Assembly: GCF_023544715.1 (NCBI RefSeq) | Contig: NZ_JAMJEZ010000001.1 | Location: forward strand, 1 to 64,000 | DNA: 64,000 nucleotides | From: Pseudomonas eutrophicaquae | GTDB taxonomy: Bacteria > Pseudomonadota > Gammaproteobacteria > Pseudomonadales > Pseudomonadaceae | Direction: 5' to 3' | Part shown: positions 1-10,918 of the stretch, in pieces | Layout of the letters: each line of letters opens with the position of its first letter | How positions within the stretch are numbered: position 1 is the first letter of the stretch | The notes under the pieces: generated by a model | What the model saw: the letters and a program-made list of their open reading frames with translations, nothing else | Told to the model about the DNA's origin: nothing | The model's database searches: none | Program-made: the position numbers and the translations under genes

Positions 1-59
1 AACGCATCGCCGATGGTAGTGTGGGGTCTCCCCATGTGAGAGTAGGTCATCGTCAAGCA
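1..59 (+). rRNA. rrf: 5S ribosomal RNA, 3' part only (gene begins before the window)
   Basis: The first ~59 bases match the conserved 3' half of gammaproteobacterial 5S rRNA: the CGCCGATGGTAGTGTGGGG segment, the CCCCATGTGAGAGTAGG segment, and the closing GTCATCGTCAAGC that pairs with the missing 5' end. The window therefore opens at the downstream end of an rRNA operon. A strong intrinsic terminator follows within 10 bases. The exact mature 3' end is uncertain by one or two bases. Confidence 0.93.
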
Positions 60-67
60 CCTATCCC

Positions 68-105
68 AAACCCCCGACCCGCGCATGCTGGTCGGGGGTT
101 TGTCT
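68..105 (+). terminator. Intrinsic terminator of the rRNA operon
   Basis: A perfect 12-bp stem, AAACCCCCGACC at 68-79 with GGTCGGGGGTTT at 90-101, closes a 10-base loop and runs into a T-rich tail (TTTGTCTTT). It sits directly after the 5S rRNA end, as expected for an rrn operon terminator. Confidence 0.93.
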
Positions 106-160
106 TTGCGCGGGAAATACTAAAACCGGTCAAATTGGCTCCCAGCACCCTGCGAAGGCA

Positions 161-195
161 GCGGCTCCACCGGTGCGAAGCCGCCAGTCTTTTCA
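161..195 (+). terminator. Possible second terminator or convergent hairpin
   Basis: GCGGCT (161-166) pairs with AGCCGC (179-184) around an inner CACCGGTG palindrome, followed by CAGTCTTTTC in the plus direction. It lies between the rRNA operon and the stop codon of the convergent lipoprotein gene, so it could be a backup terminator for rRNA transcription. The stem is short and the T-tract is interrupted. Confidence 0.3.
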
Positions 196-945
196 GGGCT
201 TTGGCAGAAACTCCGGGCGCAATACCTCTTGCAAGTGGCCATAAGGGATATCGAGCACCGGATGTCCCATCGAGTAGGGCGCCATGGCATAGACGTCATA
301 CTTGAGCTGTATGCGATCACGCAGCAAGGCGACATTGTCCGTCATCACGAACGGCCAGCTGGCTTGAAAATCACGATCTTGATCCAACCCCTCACTCTGC
401 AGCCAGGCACGCCGGGCGGCACGCGCCAGATTCCAGAACGCATCTTCCCGGCCGGGCAGGATAATATCCGTCAGCCTCAACGCCTGTTTACGACTGCGCG
501 AGTAATTGATGAAGCCGCGTCCCGGGATGCCATGTGCGCCACCGGTAAACAGATAGCTGGACAGCTCGACCACCAGCACATCCCCATGCTGATCGATCAG
601 CTTGGCCTGCAGCCAGCTTTGCCAGCGCTCCGGTGCATTGGGCAGCAAGCGCCCGGCATGCTCGAGCAGTGAGCGCGCCCCGGGTGTTGCCTCTTCCGAG
701 AGTGCCAGCTCCAGCAGACGCGCCTCAATCAGCGCATCCAGTTCAGGCTCACCGGGAAAGCTCAGGCTCTCTACATGCAGCAGACTGCAGAGTTCGCCCT
801 GGCAGCCTGCCGCCTGGCGCTCCCAGTTGATGGACCGCGGCTGCAGCTGTGATTCTGTGGCTGGCCATCCCGGCATATTCGGCAACCACTGGCAGGCCGT
901 CAGCCAGGGCAGACAGCCGAGGGCAAGAAGAGTAGTGCGTTGCAT
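193..945 (-). CDS. DUF3298 (RsiV-like) lipoprotein
   Basis: The 250-residue product starts with a lipoprotein signal peptide ending in LTAC (Cys about residue 18), so it is probably lipid-anchored in the cell envelope. The rest resembles the DUF3298/DUF4163 family (RsiV-like periplasmic proteins): an early stretch with a two-cysteine motif (GCQGELC), and a later part with SSYLFTGGAHG and PYSMGHPVLDIPY, typical of that fold. The frame is open upstream to 1074, but ATG at 945 is chosen because it begins the signal peptide and has GGAGA a few bases upstream. It is divergent from nudF and convergent with the rRNA operon. The precise function is unknown; a role in sensing or binding in the periplasm is inference only. 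Confidence 0.82.
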   Translation of the reverse strand: MQRTTLLALGCLPWLTACQWLPNMPGWPATESQLQPRSINWERQAAGCQGELCSLLHVESLSFPGEPELDALIEARLLELALSEEATPGARSLLEHAGRLLPNAPERWQSWLQAKLIDQHGDVLVVELSSYLFTGGAHGIPGRGFINYSRSRKQALRLTDIILPGREDAFWNLARAARRAWLQSEGLDQDRDFQASWPFVMTDNVALLRDRIQLKYDVYAMAPYSMGHPVLDIPYGHLQEVLRPEFLPKP

Positions 946-1116
946 GAGGTCTCCAAAGGCATGACAGCAGTGGTTGTACATTTTCGATGCAATCCGCCCA
1001 GCGACGTAAGGGGGTTGCAGGGTTAAAATGCGCGGCGAGTCCCCGCAACGTGCGCGGATACGTTCCATGACCATCCGCTGCTCTTGCCAGGACAGCCCAG
1101 ATTACAGGTATTGCTC

Positions 1117-1734
1117 ATGCCCCCAACGACGCAGTCCAGCGACCTGCAGGTAGACATCATCGAGCGTGAAGCCTGTTTTCGTGGATTTTACGCCCTTGAC
1201 CGGATCCATCTGCGCCACAGTCTGTTCGCGGGCGGGATGGGGCCGCAGATCAGTCGAGAGCTCTTTATCCGCCCGGATGCCGTCTGTGTCTTGCCCTACG
1301 ATCCGCGCCGCGACGAGGTGGTCTTGGTCGAGCAGTTCCGCGTCGGTGCACTGACCAAGAGCGAGCATCCCTGGCTGCTGGAGCTGGTTGCAGGGCTGAT
1401 CGATCCAGACGAATCACCCGAGGCGGTGGCGATGCGTGAGGCCCGAGAAGAGGCGGGCATTGCCCTCACTGAGTTGTGGCCGTTGACCACCTATTACCCC
1501 TCGCCGGGTGGATCCGATGAGCGTGTGCATCTTTTCGTTGGTTGTTGCGACAGCCAGCATGCCGGTGGATTGCACGGACTGGCGGAGGAGGGTGAGGATA
1601 TCCGCGTTCAGGTGCTGAGCTTCCAAGGCGCCTTGGCCGCCATGCATGCCGGGCGACTCGACAATGCGGCCAGCATCATTGCCCTGCAGTGGCTGCAACT
1701 CAACCGTGATGAGGTCAGGCGTCGATGGGCATGA
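1117..1734 (+). CDS. nudF: ADP-ribose pyrophosphatase (Nudix hydrolase)
   Basis: Hydrolyses ADP-ribose to AMP and ribose 5-phosphate in the cytoplasm. The 205-residue protein carries a full Nudix box, GLIDPDESPEAVAMREAREE followed by AGI, matching GX5EX7REUXEEXGU with all metal-binding glutamates present. The N-terminal strand region (ECFRGFY-like, SRELFIRPDAVCVLPYD) and the YYPSPGGSDERVHLF segment are typical of the NudF/AspP dimer. The frame extends upstream to a TTG at 1084, but ATG 1117 gives the usual family length. The stop overlaps the following DUF1249 gene, implying one transcript leading to cpdA. Confidence 0.93.
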   Translation: MPPTTQSSDLQVDIIEREACFRGFYALDRIHLRHSLFAGGMGPQISRELFIRPDAVCVLPYDPRRDEVVLVEQFRVGALTKSEHPWLLELVAGLIDPDESPEAVAMREAREEAGIALTELWPLTTYYPSPGGSDERVHLFVGCCDSQHAGGLHGLAEEGEDIRVQVLSFQGALAAMHAGRLDNAASIIALQWLQLNRDEVRRRWA

Positions 1735-2198
1735 GGCTGGCTGAGCGTTATCGGGTCGATCTGCCAGGCCTTCAGGCCACCTGCGAGGCCAACTATGCGC
1801 GTCTGCTGAGTCTGTTGCCGCGCATGCGTGAACAGACCAGCCAGCGGCGGATTGCACTGGATGGACCGCCCGCCACCCAGGTGCTGTGGCTGCAGACCAC
1901 GGCCTGCGGGCTTTACACCAGTCTGGTTGAGGTGCGCGAGGAGGGCGGATACGCCTGGTTGCCGGCACCGCTTTTGCAGGTGCGTGTCTATCATGATGCA
2001 CGGATGGCCGAGGTGATTTCCGCGGCGCACTGCCGCACCCTGAGGCCCCGCTATGCCTATCCCAATCCCGCGATGCACCAGCCGGATGAGAAGCTGCAGC
2101 TCAATCTGTTCCTCGGCGAGTGGCTGACCCATGGCCTGCGTACCGGCTACCCACTGGATGAGCCGCTGCACTGGCAACCGCTGACGCCTGAGCACTGA
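1725..2198 (+). CDS. DUF1249 family protein
   Basis: A 157-residue cytoplasmic protein of the DUF1249 family, which in many gammaproteobacteria lies between nudF and cpdA. Recognisable parts are the YRVDLPGLQATCEANYARLLSLLP start, the tryptophan-containing centre with EVREEGGY, and the conserved end QLNLFLGEWLTHGL. Two starts are possible: ATG 1725, with TCAGG five bases upstream, or ATG 1731, which makes an ATGA overlap with the nudF stop. Either way it is translationally linked to nudF. No biochemical function is established for the family as far as I know. Confidence 0.88.
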   Translation: MGMRLAERYRVDLPGLQATCEANYARLLSLLPRMREQTSQRRIALDGPPATQVLWLQTTACGLYTSLVEVREEGGYAWLPAPLLQVRVYHDARMAEVISAAHCRTLRPRYAYPNPAMHQPDEKLQLNLFLGEWLTHGLRTGYPLDEPLHWQPLTPEH

Positions 2199-2257
2199 AA
2201 CCAGCACCCTTGGGCATGGCCTGATTCTTTCCATTTCTTGATACAGGGAGTCCGTGC

Positions 2258-3070
2258 GTGTCTGCCGATCCTGCACCCGCCCCCGAGCGCAGCCTGTGGC
2301 TGATACAGCTCACCGACAGCCATCTGTTTGGTACGCCCGATGCCACCTTGCTGGGCATGGATACCGCAGAAAGCCTGCGTCAGGTGGTGACACAGGTAGC
2401 TGCCTGCCACCCGCGCATCGATCTGCTGCTGGCCAGCGGTGATCTCTCCCAGGACGGCTCGGTGGCGTCCTACCAGCGCTTTGCCGAACTGACCCGCCCG
2501 TTGCAGGCCCCGGCCCGCTGGTACCCCGGCAATCACGATGAAGCCGATGTGCTGCAGGCGCTCTGCGCCGATGACGCGCGCCGGGATACGGTGGTGGATC
2601 TGGGGAGCTGGCGACTGATCCTGCTGGACTCCAGCCAGGCTGGACAGGTGGCAGGGCATCTGGATGCCTCACAACTGACGTTGCTCGAGCAGGCGCTACA
2701 GGGGGCTGATGGTCGTCCGGTCCTCCTATCCTTCCATCATCACCCGCTGCCGGTCGGCTGCGCCTGGCTGGATCCGATAGGCCTGAACAATGCCGAGGCA
2801 CTGTTCGCTATCACCGACCAGTACCCCAACCTCAAGGCCATACTGTTCGGTCATGTGCATCAGGAAGTCGATCTGTGGCGACAGGGGGTACGGCTGCTGG
2901 CCAGCCCCTCGACCTGTGTACAGTTCGCTCCCAATAGCGTGGACTTCGCAATCGATGAGCGACTGCCGGGTTATCGCTGGCTACGGCTGGATGCCGATGG
3001 CCAGCTGCATACCGGGGTTGAGCGACTGGCACACTTTGCCTGGCAGCCGGATCTGCAGCGTGGTTACTGA
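2258..3070 (+). CDS. cpdA: 3',5'-cyclic AMP phosphodiesterase
   Basis: Hydrolyses cAMP to AMP and so lowers cAMP-CRP/Vfr-type signalling. The 270-residue protein shows the class III (metallophosphoesterase) motifs in order: LTDSHLFG, SGDLSQDG, PGNHDE, FHHHP and GHVHQE, which supply the dinuclear metal ligands. The start is GTG 2258 with AGGGAG seven bases upstream. It follows the DUF1249 gene after 59 bases and precedes yqiA, the standard order in Pseudomonas and E. coli. In the same window a cyclase-like domain appears at about 11.7-12.3 kb, though that domain looks inactive. Confidence 0.95.
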   Translation: MSADPAPAPERSLWLIQLTDSHLFGTPDATLLGMDTAESLRQVVTQVAACHPRIDLLLASGDLSQDGSVASYQRFAELTRPLQAPARWYPGNHDEADVLQALCADDARRDTVVDLGSWRLILLDSSQAGQVAGHLDASQLTLLEQALQGADGRPVLLSFHHHPLPVGCAWLDPIGLNNAEALFAITDQYPNLKAILFGHVHQEVDLWRQGVRLLASPSTCVQFAPNSVDFAIDERLPGYRWLRLDADGQLHTGVERLAHFAWQPDLQRGY

Positions 3071-3140
3071 TCCGGCTTGAAGCTGCCGTCCGGATCATGG
3101 TTTGCTTGTACATCCATACAGCGCTTCGGATTTATCCACC

Positions 3141-3728
3141 ATGTCGGCTCTGCCTACCCTGCTTTACATTCATGGTTTCAACAGCTCGCCAGCCTCCCAC
3201 AAGGCGCGCGAGCTGATGGCCGCCTGCGCGCAGCGTGGCCTGGCCGCACAGCTGCAGATTCCGGCCCTGCACCATGATCCGCGCCAGGCCATGACCCTGC
3301 TCGAGGCGCACATCTGCGCCGCCGAGGGCCGGGTAACGCTGGTCGGCAGCTCCCTGGGTGGCTACTATGCGACCCATCTCGCCGAGCGCTATGGCCTCAA
3401 GGCCTTGTTGATCAACCCGGCGGTGCGTGTACAGCGCTATTTTCAGCGCTACCTCGGCCCGCAGCAGAACTTCTACAGCGGCGAGCGCTGGGAGCTGACC
3501 GCCGCCCACGTCGAGGCACTGGCGGCGCTGGAAGTTCCACCGCCTCGTGACCCCGAGCGCTTCGTGGTCTGGCTGCAGACCGGTGACGAGACCCTCGACT
3601 ACCGCGACGCCGCCGACTACTACCGCGCCTGCACGCTAGAGATCGAGGAGGGCGGTGACCACAGCTACCAGGGCTTTGCCGCGCGCATCCCAGAGCTCTT
3701 GGCCTTCGCCGGCCTGCTCCGCCCCTGA
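3141..3728 (+). CDS. yqiA: YqiA/YcfP-family alpha/beta-hydrolase (esterase)
   Basis: A 195-residue small alpha/beta-hydrolase. The N terminus reads YIHGFNSSP, the nucleophile elbow is GSSLGGYYAT, and the acid and base are visible in QTGDETLDY and GGDHSYQGF, giving a complete Ser-Asp-His triad. E. coli YqiA hydrolyses short acyl and palmitoyl esters in vitro; the natural substrate is unknown. The frame is open from 3102, but ATG 3141 fits the family start. It lies between cpdA and parE, the same position as in E. coli and Pseudomonas. Confidence 0.9.
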   Translation: MSALPTLLYIHGFNSSPASHKARELMAACAQRGLAAQLQIPALHHDPRQAMTLLEAHICAAEGRVTLVGSSLGGYYATHLAERYGLKALLINPAVRVQRYFQRYLGPQQNFYSGERWELTAAHVEALAALEVPPPRDPERFVVWLQTGDETLDYRDAADYYRACTLEIEEGGDHSYQGFAARIPELLAFAGLLRP

Positions 3729-5678
<1,950 letters not shown>

Positions 5679-5786
5679 TGCGGCCCTCTTCGCCGAGCAC
5701 CCGCGGTCGCGGCTGAGCAGGCCTTCCTCCGGCGTGCCGGCCCTCGGCGGGCGCGCCCTGAATACACCCGTTTTCTGAGAACGCAG

Positions 5787-8036
5787 ATGAGTGAATCCCT
5801 CGATCTGAGCCTGGACGGCGTCGAACGTCGTCCGCTGGCCGAGTTCACCGAACAGGCCTATCTCAACTATTCCATGTACGTGATCATGGACCGCGCCCTG
5901 CCGCATATCGGCGATGGCCTGAAGCCGGTGCAGCGGCGCATCGTCTATGCAATGAGCGAGCTGGGCCTGTCCGCCGATGCCAAGCACAAGAAGTCGGCGC
6001 GCACCGTCGGCGACGTACTGGGCAAATACCACCCGCACGGCGACTCGGCCTGCTATGAGGCAATGGTGCTGATGGCCCAGCCGTTCAGCTACCGCTATCC
6101 GCTGGTCGATGGCCAGGGCAACTGGGGGGCGCCGGACGATCCCAAGTCGTTCGCCGCCATGCGTTACACCGAGGCGCGTCTGTCGCGCTATTCCGAGGTG
6201 CTGCTCAGTGAGCTGGGCCAGGGCACGGCGGACTGGGTGCCCAACTTCGATGGCACGCTGGATGAGCCGGCGGTGCTGCCGGCGCGGCTGCCCAACCTGC
6301 TGCTCAACGGCACCACCGGCATTGCCGTGGGCATGGCCACCGATGTGCCGCCGCATAACCTGCACGAAGTGGCGATGGCCTGCGTGCACCTCCTGGATGA
6401 GCCGCAGGCCACGGTCGAGCGCCTCTGCGAGCTGCTGCCGGGGCCGGATTACCCGACCGAGGCGGAAATCATCACCCCGCGCGCCGACCTTTTGAAGATT
6501 TACCAGAGCGGCCGCGGCTCGGTGCGCATGCGCGCGCTGTACCGCGTCGAGGATGGCGACATCGTGGTCACGGCGCTGCCGCATCAGGTCTCCGGTGCCA
6601 AGGTGCTCGAGCAGATTGCCGCGCAGATGCAGGCCAAGAAGTTGCCGATGATCGCCGATCTTCGCGATGAGTCGGACCATGAAAATCCCTGCCGGATCGT
6701 CATCGTGCCGCGCTCGGGGCGGATCGACGCCGATGAGGTGATGACTCACCTGTTCGCCACCACTGATCTGGAATCCAGCTACCGGGTCAACCTGAACGTC
6801 ATCGGCCTGGACGGCAAGCCGCAGGTCAAGGACCTGCGCCAGTTGCTGGCCGAGTGGCTGACCTTCCGTATCGGCACCGTGCGCCGGCGGCTGCAGTTCC
6901 GCCTCGACAAGGTGGAGAAGCGCCTGCACCTGCTGGAAGGCCTGCTGATTGCCTTCCTCAACCTGGATGAGGTGATCCGCATCATCCGCGAGGAAGACCA
7001 GCCCAAGGCCGAGCTGATCGCCCGCTTCGGCCTCAGCGAGCTGCAGGCCGAGTACATTCTCGACACCCGCCTGCGTCAGCTGGCGCGTCTTGAGGAAATG
7101 AAGATCCGCGGCGAGCAGGACGCGCTGGCCAAGGAGCGCGACAAGCTGCAGGCGCTGCTCGGCAGCGAAACCAAGCTGAAGCGGCTGGTGCGCAAGGAGC
7201 TGCTTGAGGATGCCGAGCAGTATGGCGATGCGCGGCGCTCGCCGATCGTGGCGCGCGCCGAAGCCCGCGCCCTGAGCGAAGCGGCGCTGCTGCCCAGCGA
7301 GCCAGTGACCGTGGTGCTGTCGGAGAAGGGCTGGGTGCGCTGCGCCAAAGGGCATGACATCGACGCAGCGGGGCTGTCCTACAAGGCCGGTGATGCCTTC
7401 CGTGTTGCCGCGCCGGGGCGCTCCAACCAGCAGGCGGTCTTCCTGGATTCCACCGGGCGCAGTTACTCGCTGCCGGCCCACTCGCTGCCCTCGGCGCGTG
7501 GCCAGGGTGAGCCGTTGACCGGCCGGCTGAGTCCGCCGGCAGGGGCCAGTTTCGAGTGTCTGCTGCTGCCGGATGAGGACGCGCTGTATGTGCTGGCCTC
7601 GGATGCGGGGTATGGTTTCGTGCTGCGGGGCGCTGATCTGTTGGCCAAGAACAAGGCGGGCAAGGCGCTGCTGAGCCTGCCCGAGGGTGCGCGGGTCATG
7701 GCGCCGCGTCGGCTCAATGATGTGAGCAGCGAGCAGCTGGCCGCGGTGACCAGCGAGGGGCGTCTGCTGGTATTTGCGGTCAGCGATCTGCCGCAGCTGG
7801 CCAAGGGCAAGGGTAACAAGATCATCGGGATTCCCGGTGAGCGGGTGGCGCGCCGTGAGGAGTATGTCGTCGATCTGCAAGTGTTGCCCGCCGGCGCTAC
7901 GCTGGTGCTGCAGGCCGGCAAGCGTACCCTGTCGCTGCGCGGCAGCGATCTGGAGCATTATTGCGGCGAGCGTGGCCGGCGCGGCAGTCTGTTGCCGCGT
8001 GGTTTCCAGCGGGTCGATGCCTTGCTGGTCGAATAA
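5787..8036 (+). CDS. parC: DNA topoisomerase IV subunit A
   Basis: DNA-cleaving subunit of topoisomerase IV. The 749-residue protein has the winged-helix region with the catalytic tyrosine in MRYTEARLS (Tyr127) and a C-terminal beta-pinwheel domain. The quinolone-resistance region reads [14 protein letters not shown], so Ser87 and Glu91 (numbering from this start, equal to the P. aeruginosa numbering I recall) are the susceptible residues. GAGAACGCAG precedes the ATG. The next gene, a STAS-MlaE permease, starts 20 bases downstream and may share the transcript. Confidence 0.98.
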   Translation: MSESLDLSLDGVERRPLAEFTEQAYLNYSMYVIMDRALPHIGDGLKPVQRRIVYAMSELGLSADAKHKKSARTVGDVLGKYHPHGDSACYEAMVLMAQPFSYRYPLVDGQGNWGAPDDPKSFAAMRYTEARLSRYSEVLLSELGQGTADWVPNFDGTLDEPAVLPARLPNLLLNGTTGIAVGMATDVPPHNLHEVAMACVHLLDEPQATVERLCELLPGPDYPTEAEIITPRADLLKIYQSGRGSVRMRALYRVEDGDIVVTALPHQVSGAKVLEQIAAQMQAKKLPMIADLRDESDHENPCRIVIVPRSGRIDADEVMTHLFATTDLESSYRVNLNVIGLDGKPQVKDLRQLLAEWLTFRIGTVRRRLQFRLDKVEKRLHLLEGLLIAFLNLDEVIRIIREEDQPKAELIARFGLSELQAEYILDTRLRQLARLEEMKIRGEQDALAKERDKLQALLGSETKLKRLVRKELLEDAEQYGDARRSPIVARAEARALSEAALLPSEPVTVVLSEKGWVRCAKGHDIDAAGLSYKAGDAFRVAAPGRSNQQAVFLDSTGRSYSLPAHSLPSARGQGEPLTGRLSPPAGASFECLLLPDEDALYVLASDAGYGFVLRGADLLAKNKAGKALLSLPEGARVMAPRRLNDVSSEQLAAVTSEGRLLVFAVSDLPQLAKGKGNKIIGIPGERVARREEYVVDLQVLPAGATLVLQAGKRTLSLRGSDLEHYCGERGRRGSLLPRGFQRVDALLVE

Positions 8037-8055
8037 CCCACCCGAGGAGTTGGAT

Positions 8056-9192
8056 ATGCAGGAAGCCAGCCGCCCCCGGGCCGCGCTGTGCTGGGCGGGC
8101 GAGCAGGACGGAGTGCTGCATCTGGCGCTGCACGGCGACTGGACGCTGGCCGCGTCCAAGCCGGATCTGCTGAGCGTCTGGCACAGTCAGGCCAGCAAGC
8201 CTGCGCGTCTGTGTGTGCAGCTGGAGGCGCTAGGGCAATGGGACAGCAGCCTGCTGGCGGTACTGCGCCGCCTGCAGCGCCTGGCCGAGACGCACGGCCA
8301 CACCCTCGAGTACCAGGCGCTGCCCGAAGGGGTCGCCCGGCTGCTGCAGCTGGCCAGTCGTCCTTCCACGCAGGTCAGCGAGCCCCTGCTGGTGCATCAG
8401 CCCCTGCTGGTCCGGCTGGGCTGGCAGGTGCTGCAGCGTCAGCAGGCGTTGAGCCAGGCCTGCATCTTCATCGGTGAGGTGCTGCTCGGGCTGGGGCGTC
8501 TGCTGCGTGGTCGGGCGCGGATGCGCGGGCAGGATTTCGCCGCAGCGCTGGCGCAATGCGGGCCGGGGGCGCTGCCGATCGTTGCGCTGATTGCCACCCT
8601 GGTCGGGCTGATTCTGGCCTTCGTTGGCGCCGCCCAGCTGCAGGCCTTCGGCGCCCAGCTGTATATCGCCAACATGGTAGCCATCGGCATGACCCGCGAG
8701 ATGGGCGCGCTGATGACCGCGGTAATCATGGCCGGGCGTACCGGCGCGGCTTATGCGGCGGAGCTCGGCAGCATGCAGGCCAACGAGGAAATCGACGCCC
8801 TGCGCACCTTTGGCTTCCCGCCGCTGGAATTTCTGGTCCTGCCGCGCCTGCTGGCGCTGCTGGTGAGCATGCCGATCCTGTGCGTGTTTGCCGATGCACT
8901 GGGCATTCTCGGCGGTTTCATCATTGGGGCGGGGCTCTTCGACATCTCGGCGCCGCTGTACCTCAGCCAGAGTCTTGAGATGCTGACCCTGACCGATTTT
9001 CTGCTCGGTCTCTTCAAGAGTCTGGTGTTTGCCGTGCTGATCGCCCTGATCGGCTGCCACTACGGGCTGGCCTGTGGCCGCAATGCCCAGGCAGTCGGGC
9101 AGGCGACCACCCATGCGGTGGTCAGCATCATCGTCGCGCTGGTGGTCAGCGATGCGCTGATCACGCTGATCTGCACGCAACTGGGGATCTGA
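8056..9192 (+). CDS. MlaE-type lipid ABC transporter permease with N-terminal STAS domain
   Basis: Inner-membrane permease of an MCE-type lipid transporter. In this 378-residue protein, residues ~1-105 look like a STAS domain (strands and helices with LHLALHGDWTLA and LEALGQWDSSLLAVLRRL), which in the Mla system is a separate protein (MlaB). Residues ~130-375 form the MlaE membrane domain with about five hydrophobic helices and the conserved AELGSMQANEEIDALRTFG motif that contacts the ATPase. GAGGAGT lies five bases before ATG 8056; the frame runs open upstream inside parC. It heads a tightly packed operon: permease, ATPase, MCE protein, lipoprotein. The transported lipid and direction are unknown. 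Confidence 0.9.
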   Translation: MQEASRPRAALCWAGEQDGVLHLALHGDWTLAASKPDLLSVWHSQASKPARLCVQLEALGQWDSSLLAVLRRLQRLAETHGHTLEYQALPEGVARLLQLASRPSTQVSEPLLVHQPLLVRLGWQVLQRQQALSQACIFIGEVLLGLGRLLRGRARMRGQDFAAALAQCGPGALPIVALIATLVGLILAFVGAAQLQAFGAQLYIANMVAIGMTREMGALMTAVIMAGRTGAAYAAELGSMQANEEIDALRTFGFPPLEFLVLPRLLALLVSMPILCVFADALGILGGFIIGAGLFDISAPLYLSQSLEMLTLTDFLLGLFKSLVFAVLIALIGCHYGLACGRNAQAVGQATTHAVVSIIVALVVSDALITLICTQLGI

Positions 9193-9194
9193 GC

Positions 9195-9974
9195 ATGGAA
9201 GAGTGCGTGATCCAGGTGGAGGGGCTGAGCGCTGGCTACGGGCAAAAGGTCGTGCTGCGCGATATCCACTTCAGCCTGCGCCGTGGCGAGGTGTTCGTGG
9301 TGATGGGCGGCAGCGGCTGCGGCAAGAGCACCCTGCTGCGTCACCTGATCGGCCTCAACCGGCCACTGGCCGGGCGCATGCGGCTGCATGGCGAGGATTT
9401 CTGGGCGCAAGACAGCGCTCGGCGCGCCCAGCTGCAACGCCAGTTCGGCGTGCTCTATCAGGACGGTGCGCTCTGGAGCGGCATGACCCTGCGCGACAAC
9501 ATCGCCCTGCCGCTGGCCACCTATCACCCGCACCTGAGCGGCGATGAGCTGGACGAGCTAGCCGCCCTCAAGCTGGCGCTGGTCGGTCTGGCGGGCTGCG
9601 AGGGGCTGTATCCGGCCGAGCTGTCCGGTGGCATGCGCAAGCGCGCAGGGCTGGCGCGGGCATTGGCGCTGGATCCGCAGGTCCTGTTCTTTGATGAGCC
9701 CTCGGCCGGGCTCGATCCGCTCAGCTCGCAGGCGCTGGATCAGCTGATTCTTGAGCTGCGCGACAGCCTGGGGGCCAGTATCGTGCTGGTCACCCATGAG
9801 TTGCCGAGCATCTTTGCCGTGGCCGATACCTGCCTGTTTCTTGATAACCAGACCCGCACCCAAGCGGCCCTTGGTCCGCTGGCAGAGCTGCTGGCGCATG
9901 GCCCTGAGGTCGTGCAGCGCTTTCTGCGCCGGGGTGAGGGAGCGCCGGCTGCAACCCGGGAGATCCACCGATGA
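9195..9974 (+). CDS. MlaF-type ABC transporter ATP-binding protein
   Basis: ATPase of the MCE-type transporter. The 259-residue protein has Walker A (GGSGCGKST), Q-loop (YQDGALWSGMTL), signature (LSGGMRKRAGLARAL), Walker B (VLFFDEPSAGLDP) and the switch histidine (LVTHELPS). The YQDGALW stretch and LSGGM signature are typical of MlaF/Ttg2A rather than generic importers. It begins 2 bases after the permease stop and its own stop overlaps the next start by ATGA, so translation is coupled. Confidence 0.93.
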   Translation: MEECVIQVEGLSAGYGQKVVLRDIHFSLRRGEVFVVMGGSGCGKSTLLRHLIGLNRPLAGRMRLHGEDFWAQDSARRAQLQRQFGVLYQDGALWSGMTLRDNIALPLATYHPHLSGDELDELAALKLALVGLAGCEGLYPAELSGGMRKRAGLARALALDPQVLFFDEPSAGLDPLSSQALDQLILELRDSLGASIVLVTHELPSIFAVADTCLFLDNQTRTQAALGPLAELLAHGPEVVQRFLRRGEGAPAATREIHR

Positions 9975-10918
9975 ACGAAACCCGCAAACCCTTCTGGATC
10001 GGGGCTTTTCTGCTCAGCGGCATCGCCCTCCTGGCGGCCGGTCTGCTGCTGCTGGCCCGCGACAGTTGGTTCAGCCAGCCCAGCGACTACGCGGTGTACT
10101 TCACCGGCAGCCTCGATGGGTTGGATGTCGGTGCGGATGTCACCTACCGCGGGGTCAAGGTCGGTACCGTACGGGAGATTCGCCTGGCCTACGATCAGCA
10201 GCTGCAAGAGGTGATGATCCCGGTGGTGCTGCGCATCCAGCCGAATCTGGCGGGCAGCCGCAATGCGATCGGCCCGGTGCTGGAGCCACTGATCGAGCGT
10301 GGGTTGCGCGCCCAGTTGCAGACCCAGAGTCTTTTGACCGGCAAGTCGATCGTGGCGCTGGACCTGTTTCCGGGCCAGCCGGGGTATCTGGGCGATCCCC
10401 AGGCGCTGGATCTGCCGGTGATTCCCAGTGTGCCGTCGCGGGTCGATCAGGCGGCGGATGTGCTGCGCGAGTTGCTGGCCAGCCTTCGTGAGATGCCGCT
10501 GCGCGAGCTGGTGCAATCGGCGCATCACAGTCTGCAGGCGCTGGAGCGCTTCAGCACCTCGCCCGCCTTGGGGCAGGGGCTGGGGAATCTCGGGCGCAGC
10601 CTGGCGCATCTGGAGCAACTGAGCGGCACCTTGCAGACGCAGCTGCCGGCGATCCTGAGTGAGGCGCGCGACAGCAGCGCGTCACTGCGTCTGGCGCTGG
10701 ACGATGCCCGGCAGGCCATGCACAGTGCGCGCCTGGCGCTGGAGCAGATGGATATACTGGCGCACGACTTGCGCCGCGGTCTGGGGCCGGAGTCGGAAAA
10801 CCAGTACCAGCTGCTCTCCACCCTGGAGGCCCTGACCCGCAGCAGCAAGGCGCTGCAGCGCACGGTCGAGAGTCTCGAGCAGCACCCTGAATCCCTTATC
10901 TTTGGCAAGCAACGGTGA
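9971..10918 (+). CDS. MlaD/MCE-domain substrate-binding protein
   Basis: A 315-residue MCE protein anchored by one N-terminal helix (FWIGAFLLSGIALLAAG, residues ~8-27). The MCE domain follows, with YFTGSLDGLDVGADVTYRGV and VGTVREIRL, and then a long helical C-terminal part (residues ~150-310) rich in Leu, Gln and Arg. In known MCE systems this domain forms a hexameric ring in the periplasm that carries lipid between membranes. The long helical tail resembles the Pqi/Yeb-like or Ttg2-paralogue group more than short MlaD. It overlaps the ATPase gene by ATGA and the lipoprotein gene by GTGA. Confidence 0.9.
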   Translation: MNETRKPFWIGAFLLSGIALLAAGLLLLARDSWFSQPSDYAVYFTGSLDGLDVGADVTYRGVKVGTVREIRLAYDQQLQEVMIPVVLRIQPNLAGSRNAIGPVLEPLIERGLRAQLQTQSLLTGKSIVALDLFPGQPGYLGDPQALDLPVIPSVPSRVDQAADVLRELLASLREMPLRELVQSAHHSLQALERFSTSPALGQGLGNLGRSLAHLEQLSGTLQTQLPAILSEARDSSASLRLALDDARQAMHSARLALEQMDILAHDLRRGLGPESENQYQLLSTLEALTRSSKALQRTVESLEQHPESLIFGKQR

